Source: Cupriavidus consociatus | GTDB taxonomy: Bacteria > Pseudomonadota > Gammaproteobacteria > Burkholderiales > Burkholderiaceae | Assembly: GCF_017814975.1 (NCBI RefSeq) | Contig: NZ_JAGIQA010000013.1 | Span: forward strand, 124,001-188,000 | Direction of reading: 5' to 3' | Length of the DNA stretch: 64,000 nucleotides | Shown here: piece after piece, positions 51,609 through 62,736 of the stretch | Layout of the letters: every line of letters starts with the position of its first letter | Numbering within the stretch: the first letter of the stretch is position 1 | Program-made: the position numbers and the translations under genes | Notes under the pieces: generated by a model | Databases searched by the model: none | What the model saw: only the letters and a program-made list of their open reading frames with translations | Told to the model about the DNA's origin: nothing

Positions 51609-52718
51609 TCAAGGGTCGGGGCTGGCGAGCCAGGAATCGAGCTGCGCGAGCGCCGCGGCGCGCGCCACCGCGTCGCCGCCGACGGTAACCGCACGCGCCT
51701 TGCGCACGACGCCGCCGTTGCCGGCAGCGGGCACGTCGTGGCGGACATGCAGCTCGCTGGTGCCGTCAAAGCCGTGATGGGCACCGGGGAAGATCTCGAG
51801 CCGGAAGCGCGCGTTGGGCTGGCGCGCCAGCACGGCGGACTGCAGCATGGCGCAGCGCGTCGCGGGCGTCCAGTCGTCTGCGCCGCCGATCATCAGCAGC
51901 ATGGGCGTGCGCAGCCGGTAATCGTGCTGGCGCACCGCGCGCTTGCAGCCGGGATAGAACGCAACGGCGCGTTCCACCTGCGGCGTGCCGGCCGGCCACG
52001 GGCGGCTGGCGTCGACGGTGGCCAGCACCGCCTGCGCGCCGTTGGACCAGCCCAGCAGCACGATGCGCGCGGGGTCGACGCCCGGCTGGCTGCCGAGCCA
52101 GCGCAATGCGGCCAGCGCATCGGCGCGGCGCGTGCGGTCGTCGATGCCGCGGTTGTCGATCGGCTCGGTGCAGATCCCATGCGGCTTGCCGCGGGCGCTG
52201 AAGCTGTCCGGCATCAGCACGGCGTAGCCGCGCGCGGTCAGCCACTGGGCGTACTCGCGGTAGCGCTGCTGCAGCAGCGCCGAGGCGTCGGCGCCGTAAT
52301 CCGCGGCCACAGTGCCCATGGGATCGTGCGGGGACAGCAGGCCGCCGCAGCCATGCAGCGCCACCACTACCGGCAGCGCACGCGGCGTGGCGCCTTCGCG
52401 CGGCACGAACCAGTAGGCGGTCAGCGCCGGCGTGGCCGCGTCGCCGCGCAGCAGCACGCGTTGCGCGGGCACAGGAGCCGAGCTCGGGGCTGCCGTTGCC
52501 GGCGCGGCTCCCTGGCGCGTCACCGTGCCGGGCGCCAGCGCGCCGGCCGGCGACAGCAGCGGCGGCTGCACCAGCGCCGGCGCCGGCAGGTCGGGTGTAT
52601 GCGCCGCGGCGCCGCCCCACCATGCAACCAGGCCGAACGCCAGCACCGCTGCCGCAGTGCGGCGCGCGGCGCGGATGGCGCTGTCGGGTTGGGGCCGGAA
52701 AGCGGGTGTGCGCGGCAT
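51609..52718 (-). CDS. exported dienelactone hydrolase-like alpha/beta hydrolase
   Basis: 369 residues. The N-terminus has a hydrophobic signal-like stretch (about 19-40, [18 protein letters not shown]). The hydrolase domain shows an oxyanion region [12 protein letters not shown], nucleophile elbow [11 protein letters not shown], acid IGGADDWTP and His in HHGFDG, thus a full Ser-Asp-His triad. Substrate unknown. Located between the lipoprotein gene (13 bp) and gatB (119 bp) in one run of co-directional genes. Confidence 0.88.
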   Translation of the reverse strand: MPRTPAFRPQPDSAIRAARRTAAAVLAFGLVAWWGGAAAHTPDLPAPALVQPPLLSPAGALAPGTVTRQGAAPATAAPSSAPVPAQRVLLRGDAATPALTAYWFVPREGATPRALPVVVALHGCGGLLSPHDPMGTVAADYGADASALLQQRYREYAQWLTARGYAVLMPDSFSARGKPHGICTEPIDNRGIDDRTRRADALAALRWLGSQPGVDPARIVLLGWSNGAQAVLATVDASRPWPAGTPQVERAVAFYPGCKRAVRQHDYRLRTPMLLMIGGADDWTPATRCAMLQSAVLARQPNARFRLEIFPGAHHGFDGTSELHVRHDVPAAGNGGVVRKARAVTVGGDAVARAAALAQLDSWLASPDP

Positions 52719-52731
52719 GGCGGTCGCGGTA

Positions 52732-53190
52732 TCAGCGCGTGGCGGCGCAGCCGCCGCTGCCGGGCTCGAACATCACGGGCCAGGCCTGTTCATAGATGCC
52801 GGGCGTGCAGCGCTGCTGGCAGTTGGCATGCGCCAGCGTGACGCGGCGCGGGTCCTGCCAGACCATCAGCTTGCAGCCGCTGCCGTCGTTGGCGCGCAGC
52901 TCGATATGCGGCTTCTTCTGAACCTGGCGGAAGTCCGCCAGGTTGAAGGTGCAGGAGCCGCGCCGGCCTACCCACAGCTTCCACGACAGCTGCTGCACGG
53001 TGTTGTCGGAGACGCGCAGCTGGGCGTCCTCGCGGAAGCCGTCTTCCTCGGTGCGGCGGCAGTCGCCGGCCAGGTCGATGTCGCGGCTGGCGATGGGCGT
53101 GGGCTTGCCGATGATCGGCAGCTGGATGCAGCCCGCCACCAGCGTGGCGAATACCAGGGCGGCGAGCAGCCGGAGGAAGTTCGGGGTCAT
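52732..53190 (-). CDS. hypothetical lipoprotein between gatA and gatB
   Basis: 152 residues. Lipoprotein signal with lipobox LVAGC at about residues 17-21. The mature part has six cysteines (CRRTEEDG, GSCTFNL, GCKLMVW, NCQQRC, GGCAA), suggesting disulfides in the periplasm. No family recognised. Its ATG is 3 bp after the gatA stop codon, so it is probably translationally coupled to gatA. Confidence 0.75.
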   Translation of the reverse strand: MTPNFLRLLAALVFATLVAGCIQLPIIGKPTPIASRDIDLAGDCRRTEEDGFREDAQLRVSDNTVQQLSWKLWVGRRGSCTFNLADFRQVQKKPHIELRANDGSGCKLMVWQDPRRVTLAHANCQQRCTPGIYEQAWPVMFEPGSGGCAATR

Positions 53191-53193
53191 GGT

Positions 53194-54699
53194 TCAGGCC
53201 TTGGCGGGGCGACGCAGGTGCCAGTCGGTCGCCTGCTGGAACGCATGCGCGGTCTGCAGCAGGCGCGCTTCGTCGAAGTAGTTGCCGATCAGTTGCAGGC
53301 CGACCGGCATGTTGCCATCGCCGAAGCCGCACGGCACGCTCATGCCGGGCAGGCCGGCCAGGCTGGTCGACAGCGTGAAGATATCGGCCAGGTACATCTG
53401 CACCGGGTCCGAGGTCTTCTCACCCAGCTTCCAGGCCACCGTCGGCGCCACCGGACCCATGATCACGTCGCACTGGGCGAAGGCGCGCTGGAAGTCGTCG
53501 GCGATGATGCGGCGGATCTTCTGCGCCTGCAGGTAGTAGGCGTCGTAGTAGCCATGCGACAGCACGTACGTGCCGACCATGATGCGGCGCTTGACCTCGG
53601 CGCCGAAGCCTTCGGCGCGGGTCTTCTTGTACATGTCGAGCAGGTCGCGGTACTCGGCGGCGCGGTGGCCGTAGCGCACGCCGTCGAAGCGCGACAGGTT
53701 CGACGAAGCCTCCGCCGGCGCGATCACGTAGTACACCGGGATCGACAGCTCGGTCTTGGGCAGCGTCACCTCGACCAGCGTGGCGCCCAGCTTTTCATAC
53801 TCGGCCAGCGCGGCGCGCACGGCCTGCTCGACGTCGGCCGACAGGCCCTTGCCGAAGTACTCCTTCGGCAGGCCGATGCGCAGGCCCGCCAGCGGGCGCT
53901 CGGCGCTGGCGCCGGCGCGCGGCTGGCCCAGCAGGCGGGTGTAGTCCTCGTCCACGCCGCCTTGCTCCGGCGGGATGCTGGTCGAGTCCCTGGGGTCGAA
54001 GCCGGCCATGGCGTTGAGCAGCAGCGCGCAGTCCTCGGCCGAATGCGCCATCGGGCCGCCCTGGTCCAGCGACGAGGCGAAGGCGATCATGCCGTAGCGC
54101 GAGACGCGGCCGTAGGTCGGCTTGATGCCAGTGATGCCCGAGAACGACGCCGGCTGGCGGATCGAGCCGCCGGTGTCGGTGCCGGTGGCGGCGGGCGCCA
54201 GGCCGGCGGCGACGGCAGCGGCCGAGCCGCCCGACGAGCCGCCGGGCACGCGGCTGGTGTCCCACGGGTTCTGCACCGGGCCGAAATGCGAGTTCTCGTT
54301 GGACGAGCCCATCGCGAATTCGTCCATGTTGGTCTTGCCCAGCGTGACCATGCCGGCGGCGGCCATGCGTTCGACCACGGTGGCGTCGAACGGGCTTTCG
54401 TAGCTGCCCAGCATCTTCGAGCCGGCGGTGGCGCGCCAGCCGCGGGTGACGAACACGTCCTTGTGCGCGACCGGCACGCCGGTCAGCGGCGCGGCTTCGC
54501 CGCGCGCGCGGCGCTCGTCGGCGGCGCGCGCCTGCGCCAGGGTGCGCTCGGGGTCGACGTGGATAAAGGCGTTGAGCGCGGCGGCCTGTTCGATGCGGGA
54601 CAGGTACTCGCGCGCGAGTTCCTCGGCGGAGACGGTGCGCGCGGCCAGGGCGTCGGCGAGCTGGCGCAGGGAGGTTACGGAATCAGCGGAAAAGGGCAT
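53194..54699 (-). CDS. gatA: Asp-tRNA(Asn)/Glu-tRNA(Gln) amidotransferase subunit A
   Basis: 501 residues from the ATG at 54699. Amidase-signature enzyme: catalytic K80 in [10 protein letters not shown] and the Ser-cis-Ser pair in [32 protein letters not shown]. It releases ammonia from glutamine and channels it to GatB. Second gene of the gat operon, about 100 bp after gatC. Confidence 0.97.
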   Translation of the reverse strand: MPFSADSVTSLRQLADALAARTVSAEELAREYLSRIEQAAALNAFIHVDPERTLAQARAADERRARGEAAPLTGVPVAHKDVFVTRGWRATAGSKMLGSYESPFDATVVERMAAAGMVTLGKTNMDEFAMGSSNENSHFGPVQNPWDTSRVPGGSSGGSAAAVAAGLAPAATGTDTGGSIRQPASFSGITGIKPTYGRVSRYGMIAFASSLDQGGPMAHSAEDCALLLNAMAGFDPRDSTSIPPEQGGVDEDYTRLLGQPRAGASAERPLAGLRIGLPKEYFGKGLSADVEQAVRAALAEYEKLGATLVEVTLPKTELSIPVYYVIAPAEASSNLSRFDGVRYGHRAAEYRDLLDMYKKTRAEGFGAEVKRRIMVGTYVLSHGYYDAYYLQAQKIRRIIADDFQRAFAQCDVIMGPVAPTVAWKLGEKTSDPVQMYLADIFTLSTSLAGLPGMSVPCGFGDGNMPVGLQLIGNYFDEARLLQTAHAFQQATDWHLRRPAKA

Positions 54700-54802
54700 G
54701 ACAGTCGGGTTGGCATTCGGGGTGGCGTACTGGCTGGGGCGGCAGGCGCGGCAAGGCCCTGCGAGGTTCGCCAGGTTCGGCAACGCGCGCGGCCGGCGCA
54801 GG

Positions 54803-55102
54803 TCACTCGATGACCTTGGGCACCAGGTACAGCCCGTTCTCGGTGGCCGGGGCGGGACGCTGGTAATCGTCGCGGCGGTCGTTCTCGGTGACCGCGTCGT
54901 CGCGCAGGCGCTGCACCATGTCGCGGACGGCCGACAGCGGGTGCGCCAGCGGTTCGATGCCGGTGGTGTCGACCGCCTGCATCTGCTCGACCAGCGAGAA
55001 AAAGTTGTTCAGCTGCGCAAGCGTCTGTTCGGCCTCGGCATCGCTGGTTTCGATGCGGGCCAGGTGGGCGATGCGCTTGACGTCGGATAGGTCGAGGGCC
55101 AT
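54803..55102 (-). CDS. gatC: Asp-tRNA(Asn)/Glu-tRNA(Gln) amidotransferase subunit C
   Basis: 99 residues from the ATG at 55102. [49 protein letters not shown] followed by [18 protein letters not shown] and [10 protein letters not shown] is the complete GatC pattern, the belt that holds GatA and GatB together. First gene of the operon, divergent from mreB. Confidence 0.96.
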   Translation of the reverse strand: MALDLSDVKRIAHLARIETSDAEAEQTLAQLNNFFSLVEQMQAVDTTGIEPLAHPLSAVRDMVQRLRDDAVTENDRRDDYQRPAPATENGLYLVPKVIE

Positions 55103-56769
<1,667 letters not shown>

Positions 56770-56965
56770 GCACCAGGAACTGCACGTGGCGATGCGCGGC
56801 CTGCCGGATCGTTGGATCAGGGCTGTGTCGCGGCGCCGCATCGGCCGGGGGATCGCCCCGGCAACGCCCGCCGCCCTGCGGCGCCGTGCCCCCTCCGGGC
56901 GCGGCACCGCGGGCGGCGCGGTGTTTGCGGCATTCGCATGCGTGCACCGGCCTGCGTTCGGGTAA

Positions 56966-57949
56966 ATGGATTACTCTCCTCCGCCGCTCTTCAAGCAAGG
57001 CTCCTCGGCTGTCGCCAGGCTGGTGCTCTACGTGGGCATCGCCCTGGCGCTGCTGGTGGTCGACGCCCGTTTCAACGCGCTCAGCGTGGGCCGGCAGGTG
57101 GCCGCCACCGTGCTGATGCCGGTCGAGCGCCTGGTGCTGGTGCCGCGCGACGCGCTGCGCACCGCGTTCGACTACGCGCAGTCTTCGGCCATCCTCGCCT
57201 CCGAGAACCGCGAGCTGCGCGAGAACGCCGTGCAGCAGGCCGAGGCCTCGGTGCGGCAGGCGCAGCTCGAGGCCGAGAACAACCAGTTGCGCAAGCTGCT
57301 GGGGCTGGCCCGGCAATCGGCCACGCCGGTGACGGCGGCCGAGATCCTCTATGACGCGCGCGACCCCTACAGCCAGCGCATCGTGATCGACAAGGGCAGC
57401 CAGCAAGGCCTGCGCGCGGGCTACCCCGTGATCGACGAGCGCGGCGTGGTGGGCCAGGTCACGCGCGTGTCGCCGTTCCAGTCCGAGGTGACGCTGCTGA
57501 CCGACAAGGACCAGGCGATCCCCGTGCAGGTGGTGCGCAACGGCCTGCGCAGCGTGGCCTTCGGCGGCGCGCGCGCGGGCCAGCTGGACCTGCGCTTCAT
57601 GGCCGCCGCCGCCGACCTGCAGCAGGGCGACCTGCTGGTGACGTCGGGGCTGGACGGGACCTACCCGCCGGGGCTGCCGGTGGCGAAGATCGTCCATATC
57701 GAGCGCAAGGCCGACACCGCGTTCTCGCGCATCTACTGCGAGCCGGTGGCCGGCGTGCGCGCGCACCGTCAGCTGCTGGTAGTGCGTTACGACTCTGCCA
57801 TCCCGCCGCGCGAGACCGTCGAGTCCAGGCCCGAGGCGCCGGTCAAGGGCGCGAAGTCCGCCGCCGCGCGCGCGGCCGCGGCCAGCGCCGCGGCGGCCAA
57901 GGCACCTTCCGCCAAAGAGGCCAGGGACGCCAAGGAGGGCCAACGGTGA
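56966..57949 (+). CDS. mreC: rod shape-determining protein MreC
   Basis: 327 residues. One N-terminal membrane helix (about 17-38), then a coiled coil (about 75-115, ENRELRENAVQQAEASVRQAQLEAENNQLRKLL) and two beta barrels (GYPVIDERGVVGQVTRVSPFQSEVTLLTD; LLVTSGLDGTYPPGLPVAKI). The C-terminal ~40 residues are Ala/Lys-rich and probably disordered. A periplasmic scaffold activating PBP2/RodA. It starts 196 bp after mreB and overlaps mreD by 4 bp. Confidence 0.96.
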   Translation: MDYSPPPLFKQGSSAVARLVLYVGIALALLVVDARFNALSVGRQVAATVLMPVERLVLVPRDALRTAFDYAQSSAILASENRELRENAVQQAEASVRQAQLEAENNQLRKLLGLARQSATPVTAAEILYDARDPYSQRIVIDKGSQQGLRAGYPVIDERGVVGQVTRVSPFQSEVTLLTDKDQAIPVQVVRNGLRSVAFGGARAGQLDLRFMAAAADLQQGDLLVTSGLDGTYPPGLPVAKIVHIERKADTAFSRIYCEPVAGVRAHRQLLVVRYDSAIPPRETVESRPEAPVKGAKSAAARAAAASAAAAKAPSAKEARDAKEGQR

Positions 57950-58458
57950 CCAACCCCCAATACCTGCTGCGGCCGGTCAATCCCGCGTTTATCGCGCTCA
58001 GCTTCGTGCTGGCGTTCCTGTTCAACCTGATGCCGTGGGGCGATACGCTGTGGATCCCCGACATGGTGGCGCTGGTGCTGGTGTTCTGGAACATCCACCA
58101 GCCGCGCAAGGTGGGCATGGGCGTGGCCTTTGCGCTCGGCCTGCTGATGGACGTGCATGACGCGCGCCTGCTGGGCGAGCATGCGCTGGCCTATACGCTG
58201 CTGGCCTACTTTGCCATCACCATCCACCGCCGCGTGCTGTGGTTCACGGTCTACACCCAGGCGCTGCACGTGCTGCCGCTGCTGTTCATCGCGCACGCGG
58301 TGCCGGTGCTGATCCGCCTGGCGATGGGCGCGCCGCTGCCCGGCTGGCAGCTGCTGCTGGCGCCGGCGATCGAGGCGCTGCTGTGGCCGCTGGCGACCAG
58401 CCTGCTGCTGGCGCCGCAGCGCCGTTCGAGCGATGTCGACGAGACGCGTCCGATCTGA
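57946..58458 (+). CDS. mreD: rod shape-determining membrane protein MreD
   Basis: 170 residues starting at GTG within the GTGA overlap with the mreC stop. Five to six hydrophobic helices; the MreD-typical early stretch LAFLFNLMPWGDTLWIPDMVALVLVFWNIHQPRKVGMG and ALGLLMDVHDARLLGEHAL are present. Partner of MreC in the elongasome. Confidence 0.95.
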   Translation: MTNPQYLLRPVNPAFIALSFVLAFLFNLMPWGDTLWIPDMVALVLVFWNIHQPRKVGMGVAFALGLLMDVHDARLLGEHALAYTLLAYFAITIHRRVLWFTVYTQALHVLPLLFIAHAVPVLIRLAMGAPLPGWQLLLAPAIEALLWPLATSLLLAPQRRSSDVDETRPI

Positions 58459-58505
58459 CGCCCGGATTTGACGCCACTCATCCCTAACAGGCCCCGCGCA
58501 GTACC

Positions 58506-60812
58506 ATGACCGAAATCCGCAACGTCGAACTGGAAATCGGCCGCTTCCGCATCCGCGTGGCGGCCGCGGCCCTGTTCACGGTGATCTGCTTTGGCCTGCT
58601 GTTCACGCGCTTTTTGTGGCTGCAGTGGTACAAGCATGACCAGTACTCGGCCAAGGCCGAGGACAACCGCATCTCGGTGGCGCCGATCGAGCCCAATCGC
58701 GGCATCATCATGGACCGTAACGGGATCGTGCTGGCGCGCAACTATTCGGCCTACACGCTGGAGATCACGCCGTCCAAGCTGACCGATACGCTGGACAACA
58801 CCATCGAGGGCCTGTCGGGGCTGGTGGAAATCCAGCCGCGCGACCGGCGCCGCTTCAAGCGGCTGATGGAAGAGTCGCGCAGCTTTGAAAGCCTGCCGAT
58901 CCGCAGCCAGCTGACCGATGCGGAAGTGGCGCGCTTCTCCGCGCAGCGCTTCCGCTACCCCGGCGTGGACGTGCGCGCGCGGTTGTTCCGCCAGTACCCG
59001 CTGGGCGAGTCGGCCTCGCACGTGATCGGCTACCTGGGCCGCATCTCGCAGCGCGACCAGGAGCGGATCGAGGCCATGGACGAGGCCAACGACGCCGACA
59101 GCGCCAAATACGATCCGCGCAAGGACGCCGACAACTACAAGGGCAGCAACTACATCGGCAAGATCGGCCTGGAGCAGAGCTACGAGACCGAGCTGCACGG
59201 CCTGACCGGCTTCGAGGAAGTGGAAGTCAGCGCCGGCGGGCGCCCGATCCGCACGCTGTCGACCTCGCCCGCCACGCCGGGCAACAACCTGATCCTGTCG
59301 CTGGACATCCGCCTGCAGCAGCTGGCCGAGGCGCTCTATGGCGACCGTCGCGGCGCGCTGGTGGCGATCGAGCCGGCCACCGGCGATATCCTGGCGTTCG
59401 TTTCCAAGCCGACCTTCGATCCCAACCTGTTCGTCGAGGGCATCGATACCAATACCTGGAACGAGCTCAACGGCTCGCCCGACAAGCCGCTGCTGAACCG
59501 CCCGCTGCGCGGCACGTATCCGCCGGGCTCGACCTACAAGCCGTTCATGGCGCTGGCGGCGCTGACCACGGGCAAGCGCACCGCGGCCTGGGGCATGTCG
59601 GATCCGGGCTTCTTCACGCTGGGCAACCACACCTTCCGCGACGACAAGCCGGGCGGGCACGGCTGGGTCGACATGCAGGCGTCGATCGTGCATTCGTGCG
59701 ACACCTACTACTACGCGCTGGCGCGCGACATGGGCGTCAACGGCATCCATGACTTCATGAAGCCGCTGGGCTTCGGCCAGATCACCGGCATCGACATCGA
59801 GGGCGAAAGCCGCGGCATCCTGCCGTCGACCGAGTGGAAGCGCAAGGCCTACCGCAAGCCCGAGCAGCAGAAGTGGTATGACGGCGAGACCATCTCGCTG
59901 GGCATCGGCCAGGGCTACAACAGCTTCACCATCCTGCAGCTGGCGCAGGCCACCTCGGTGATCGTCAACAACGGCAAGGTGATGAAGCCTCACCTGGTCA
60001 AGGCGGTCGAGGACGCGGTCACACGCAAGCGCACGCTGACGGTGCCCAAGGAAAGCTACACGATCCCGCTCAAGCAGGCCGACATCGACGTGATCAAGCG
60101 CGCCATGGTGGCGGTGACGCACTCCGGCACCGCGGCGCGCGTGTTCGCCGGCGCCTCGTACGAATCGGCCGGCAAGACCGGCACGGCGCAGACCTACAGC
60201 CTGTCCAAGGGCGAGAAGTACAACCACCATGCGCTGGCCGAGCACAAGCGCGACCACTCGCTGTACACCGCGTTCGCGCCGGCTGACCAGCCGAAGATCG
60301 CGATCGCGCTGATCGTCGAGAACGCCGGCTTCGGCGCCGCGGTGGCCGCGCCGATCGCGCGCAAGCTGATGGACTACTACCTGACCGGCAAGTGGCCGGC
60401 CGAGCTGGAGGCGATGGCGCCGCCGGCCGGCGAGCGCGTGGCGGGCCGCCCGCCGGTGGATACGCCGAGCGTGTTCACCACCGGCCAGACCGCCAGCATT
60501 GCCAGCGCCACGGTGATGTCGTCCGGTGCCGCCCCCGCCAGCGGCGCCGCCGCCAGCGCCGTGGCCGCGGCCTCCGGCGCGCAGCCGGTGACGCCGGAGG
60601 CCATCGCCGCCGCGCTGAACGCCGGGGCAATCGCGCCAGCTTCGGCCGTGGAGACGCTGGACCAGCGCATGCTGCAGGCCCTTGGCCATAGCAAGCCCGC
60701 GCCGCAGCCGGCCTCCGCCCCCGCCGTGCAGCCCGCCAGGGCGCCCGCGCCCAAACCTCGCGTCAAGCCCGTGTCCGCCAAGGCGGCCAGCGGTGCCGAC
60801 GCCACCCGCTGA
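58506..60812 (+). CDS. mrdA: penicillin-binding protein 2, elongasome transpeptidase
   Basis: 768 residues. Membrane anchor (about 18-40), PBP dimerisation domain (RGIIMDRNGIVLARNYSAYTLEI onward) and transpeptidase domain with S342-T-Y-K345 as SxxK, SCD in the SxN position (IVHSCDTYYYALARDMG) and KTGTAQ. The C-terminal ~110 residues after the catalytic domain are Ala/Pro-rich low-complexity, making it longer than E. coli PBP2 (633 residues). It cross-links peptidoglycan with RodA during side-wall growth. The rodA start lies 11 bp downstream. Confidence 0.96.
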   Translation: MTEIRNVELEIGRFRIRVAAAALFTVICFGLLFTRFLWLQWYKHDQYSAKAEDNRISVAPIEPNRGIIMDRNGIVLARNYSAYTLEITPSKLTDTLDNTIEGLSGLVEIQPRDRRRFKRLMEESRSFESLPIRSQLTDAEVARFSAQRFRYPGVDVRARLFRQYPLGESASHVIGYLGRISQRDQERIEAMDEANDADSAKYDPRKDADNYKGSNYIGKIGLEQSYETELHGLTGFEEVEVSAGGRPIRTLSTSPATPGNNLILSLDIRLQQLAEALYGDRRGALVAIEPATGDILAFVSKPTFDPNLFVEGIDTNTWNELNGSPDKPLLNRPLRGTYPPGSTYKPFMALAALTTGKRTAAWGMSDPGFFTLGNHTFRDDKPGGHGWVDMQASIVHSCDTYYYALARDMGVNGIHDFMKPLGFGQITGIDIEGESRGILPSTEWKRKAYRKPEQQKWYDGETISLGIGQGYNSFTILQLAQATSVIVNNGKVMKPHLVKAVEDAVTRKRTLTVPKESYTIPLKQADIDVIKRAMVAVTHSGTAARVFAGASYESAGKTGTAQTYSLSKGEKYNHHALAEHKRDHSLYTAFAPADQPKIAIALIVENAGFGAAVAAPIARKLMDYYLTGKWPAELEAMAPPAGERVAGRPPVDTPSVFTTGQTASIASATVMSSGAAPASGAAASAVAAASGAQPVTPEAIAAALNAGAIAPASAVETLDQRMLQALGHSKPAPQPASAPAVQPARAPAPKPRVKPVSAKAASGADATR

Positions 60813-60823
60813 AGGAGACGCGC

Positions 60824-61966
60824 ATGGATCGCCGCCGCGTCATCTCCCTGATCAAGACCGCGCTGACCGGTTTTGACAAGCCGCTTTCGCTGATCGTCTT
60901 CCTGCTGTTCGCCACCGGCATCGTCGCGCTGTACTCGGCCGCCATCGACATGCCGGGCCGCGTCGAAGACCAGCTGCGCAACATCCTGCTGTCGTACGTG
61001 GTGATGTTCGTGATTGCCTACCTGCCCACGCAGACGCTGATGCGCGTGGCGGTGCCGATCTACACGATCGGCGTGGCGCTGCTGATCGCGGTGGCCATGT
61101 TTGGCCTGATCCGCAAGGGCGCGCGCCGCTGGCTCTATGTCGGCATGGTGATCCAGCCGTCGGAGATCATGAAGATCTCGATGCCGCTGATGCTGGCGTG
61201 GTACTTCCAGAAGCGCGAGGGCGTGATCAGGTGGTTCGACTTCATCGTGGCGCTGGGGCTGCTGCTGATCCCGGTCGGCCTGATCGCCAAGCAGCCTGAC
61301 CTGGGCACCGCGCTGCTGGTGATGGCGGCGGGCCTGTACGTGATCTACTTCGCCGGACTGTCGTGGAAGCTGATCCTGCCGCTGATGGGCCTGCTGGTGG
61401 TGGCGATCACGCTGCTGATCACGTTCCAGAACGACATTTGCGCGCCGGGCGTAAACTGGCCGGTGCTGCACGATTATCAGCAGCACCGCGTGTGCACGCT
61501 GCTTGACCCGACCAGCGACCCGCTCGGCAAGGGCTTCCACACCATCCAGTCGATCATCGCGATCGGCTCGGGCGGGGTCGAGGGCAAGGGCTTCCTGAAG
61601 GGCACGCAGACCCATCTTGAATTCATTCCCGAGAAGCACACCGACTTCATCTTCGCGGTCTACTCGGAGGAGTTCGGCCTGATCGGCAATGCGCTGCTGC
61701 TGGTGCTGTACCTGCTGCTGATCTTCCGTGGCCTGTTCATTGCAGCCAATGCGCCGACGCTGTTCTCGCGGCTGCTGGCGGGGTCGATCACGCTGATCTT
61801 CTTTACCTATGCGTTCGTCAACATGGGCATGGTCAGCGGGATCCTGCCGGTGGTGGGCGTGCCGCTGCCGCTGATGAGTTATGGCGGCACCGCGCTGGTG
61901 ACGCTGGGGGCGGGCATCGGTATCCTGCTGAGCATTTCGCGCCAGAAGCGGTTGATCCAGACGTAG
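60824..61966 (+). CDS. rodA: peptidoglycan glycosyltransferase RodA
   Basis: 380 residues with ten helices. SEDS-family features: RKGARRWLYVGMVIQPSEIMKISMPLMLAWYF, KQPDLGTALLVMAAGLYVIYFAG, LEFIPEKHTDFIFAVYSEEFG and the C-terminal GVPLPLMSYGGTALVTLGAGIGILLSI. A long periplasmic loop includes HTIQSIIAIGSGG. It polymerises glycan strands with PBP2. Confidence 0.97.
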   Translation: MDRRRVISLIKTALTGFDKPLSLIVFLLFATGIVALYSAAIDMPGRVEDQLRNILLSYVVMFVIAYLPTQTLMRVAVPIYTIGVALLIAVAMFGLIRKGARRWLYVGMVIQPSEIMKISMPLMLAWYFQKREGVIRWFDFIVALGLLLIPVGLIAKQPDLGTALLVMAAGLYVIYFAGLSWKLILPLMGLLVVAITLLITFQNDICAPGVNWPVLHDYQQHRVCTLLDPTSDPLGKGFHTIQSIIAIGSGGVEGKGFLKGTQTHLEFIPEKHTDFIFAVYSEEFGLIGNALLLVLYLLLIFRGLFIAANAPTLFSRLLAGSITLIFFTYAFVNMGMVSGILPVVGVPLPLMSYGGTALVTLGAGIGILLSISRQKRLIQT

Positions 61967-61983
61967 CGCGGGCGGCACAGGAA

Positions 61984-62004
61984 GGGGGGGCGACGCCCCC
62001 CTTT
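61984..62004 (+). terminator. terminator after rodA
   Basis: A run of seven G followed by CGACG, six C and TTT forms a short, very GC-rich hairpin with a brief T-tract 18 bp after the rodA stop. Confidence 0.75.
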
Positions 62005-62045
62005 GCTAAACTGCCACCCAATCTTCCTCTACCGGTCCAAGCCCC

Positions 62046-62726
62046 ATGAACGCCCAAGACGTTGCCGCCTACCTGCAGAGCCACCCCGAATTCTTCGAAG
62101 AGCACGCCGAGCTGCTGGCCGCCGTGCAGCTGACCAGCCCGCACAGCCACCGCGCCGTGTCGCTGCAGGAGCGCCAGATGGAAATCCTGCGCGAGAAGAA
62201 CAAGGGCCTGGAGCTGCGCCTGGCCGACCTGGTGCGCCATGGCCACGACAACGACCGCACCCAGCAGCGCCTGCACGACTGGCAGCTGCGGCTGCTGGCC
62301 GAGGCCGATTCGCACGCGCTGCCGTACGCCGTGCAGGACGGCCTGCAGCAGGTGTTCGACGTGCCGGCCGTGGCGCTCAGGCTGTGGAGCGTGTCCGGAC
62401 AGTACGCCCACATGGAAGTCGCGCAGGGCGCCAGCGAAGATATGCGCCTGTTTGCCGAAGGCCTGCGCGCACCGTATTGCGGCGCCAACGGCGGCTTCGA
62501 GGCGGCGGCGCTGCTGGAGCGCGACGATATCGTCTCGCTGGCGATGGTGGCGCTGCGCGTGCCGGTGCGCGCTGCCGAGGCCGGCACCGATGTGCAGGGC
62601 GCCGCGTTCGGCCTGCTGGTGCTGGGATCACCCGACCCGCGCCGCTTCCATGAAGGCATGGGCACCGCCTACCTGGCGCAGATCGGCGAAGTCGCCGGGG
62701 CCGCGCTGAACCGCCTGCGCGACTGA
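62046..62726 (+). CDS. DUF484-family protein
   Basis: 226 residues. MNAQDVAAYLQSHPEFFEEHAELLAAVQL is the family's N-terminal helical motif, followed by a coiled coil (SLQERQMEILREKNKGLELRLADLVRHG) and a GAF-like domain (about 85-220) with RFHEGMGTAYLAQIGEVAGAALNRL at the end. DUF484 genes are commonly linked to xerC in proteobacteria, as here (10 bp apart). Role unknown. Confidence 0.93.
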   Translation: MNAQDVAAYLQSHPEFFEEHAELLAAVQLTSPHSHRAVSLQERQMEILREKNKGLELRLADLVRHGHDNDRTQQRLHDWQLRLLAEADSHALPYAVQDGLQQVFDVPAVALRLWSVSGQYAHMEVAQGASEDMRLFAEGLRAPYCGANGGFEAAALLERDDIVSLAMVALRVPVRAAEAGTDVQGAAFGLLVLGSPDPRRFHEGMGTAYLAQIGEVAGAALNRLRD

Positions 62727-62736
62727 GGCCGATGCC

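Noticed and set aside
52432..54813. Plus-strand open frame of 793 codons opposite gatA and neighbours
   Set aside because: Antisense to gatA, a lipoprotein gene and a hydrolase gene; Arg/Gly/Ala/His-rich low-complexity translation, no start signal.
58251..60689. Minus-strand open frame of 812 codons opposite mrdA
   Set aside because: Antisense to PBP2 with its full motif set; open only because stop codons are rare in GC-rich DNA.
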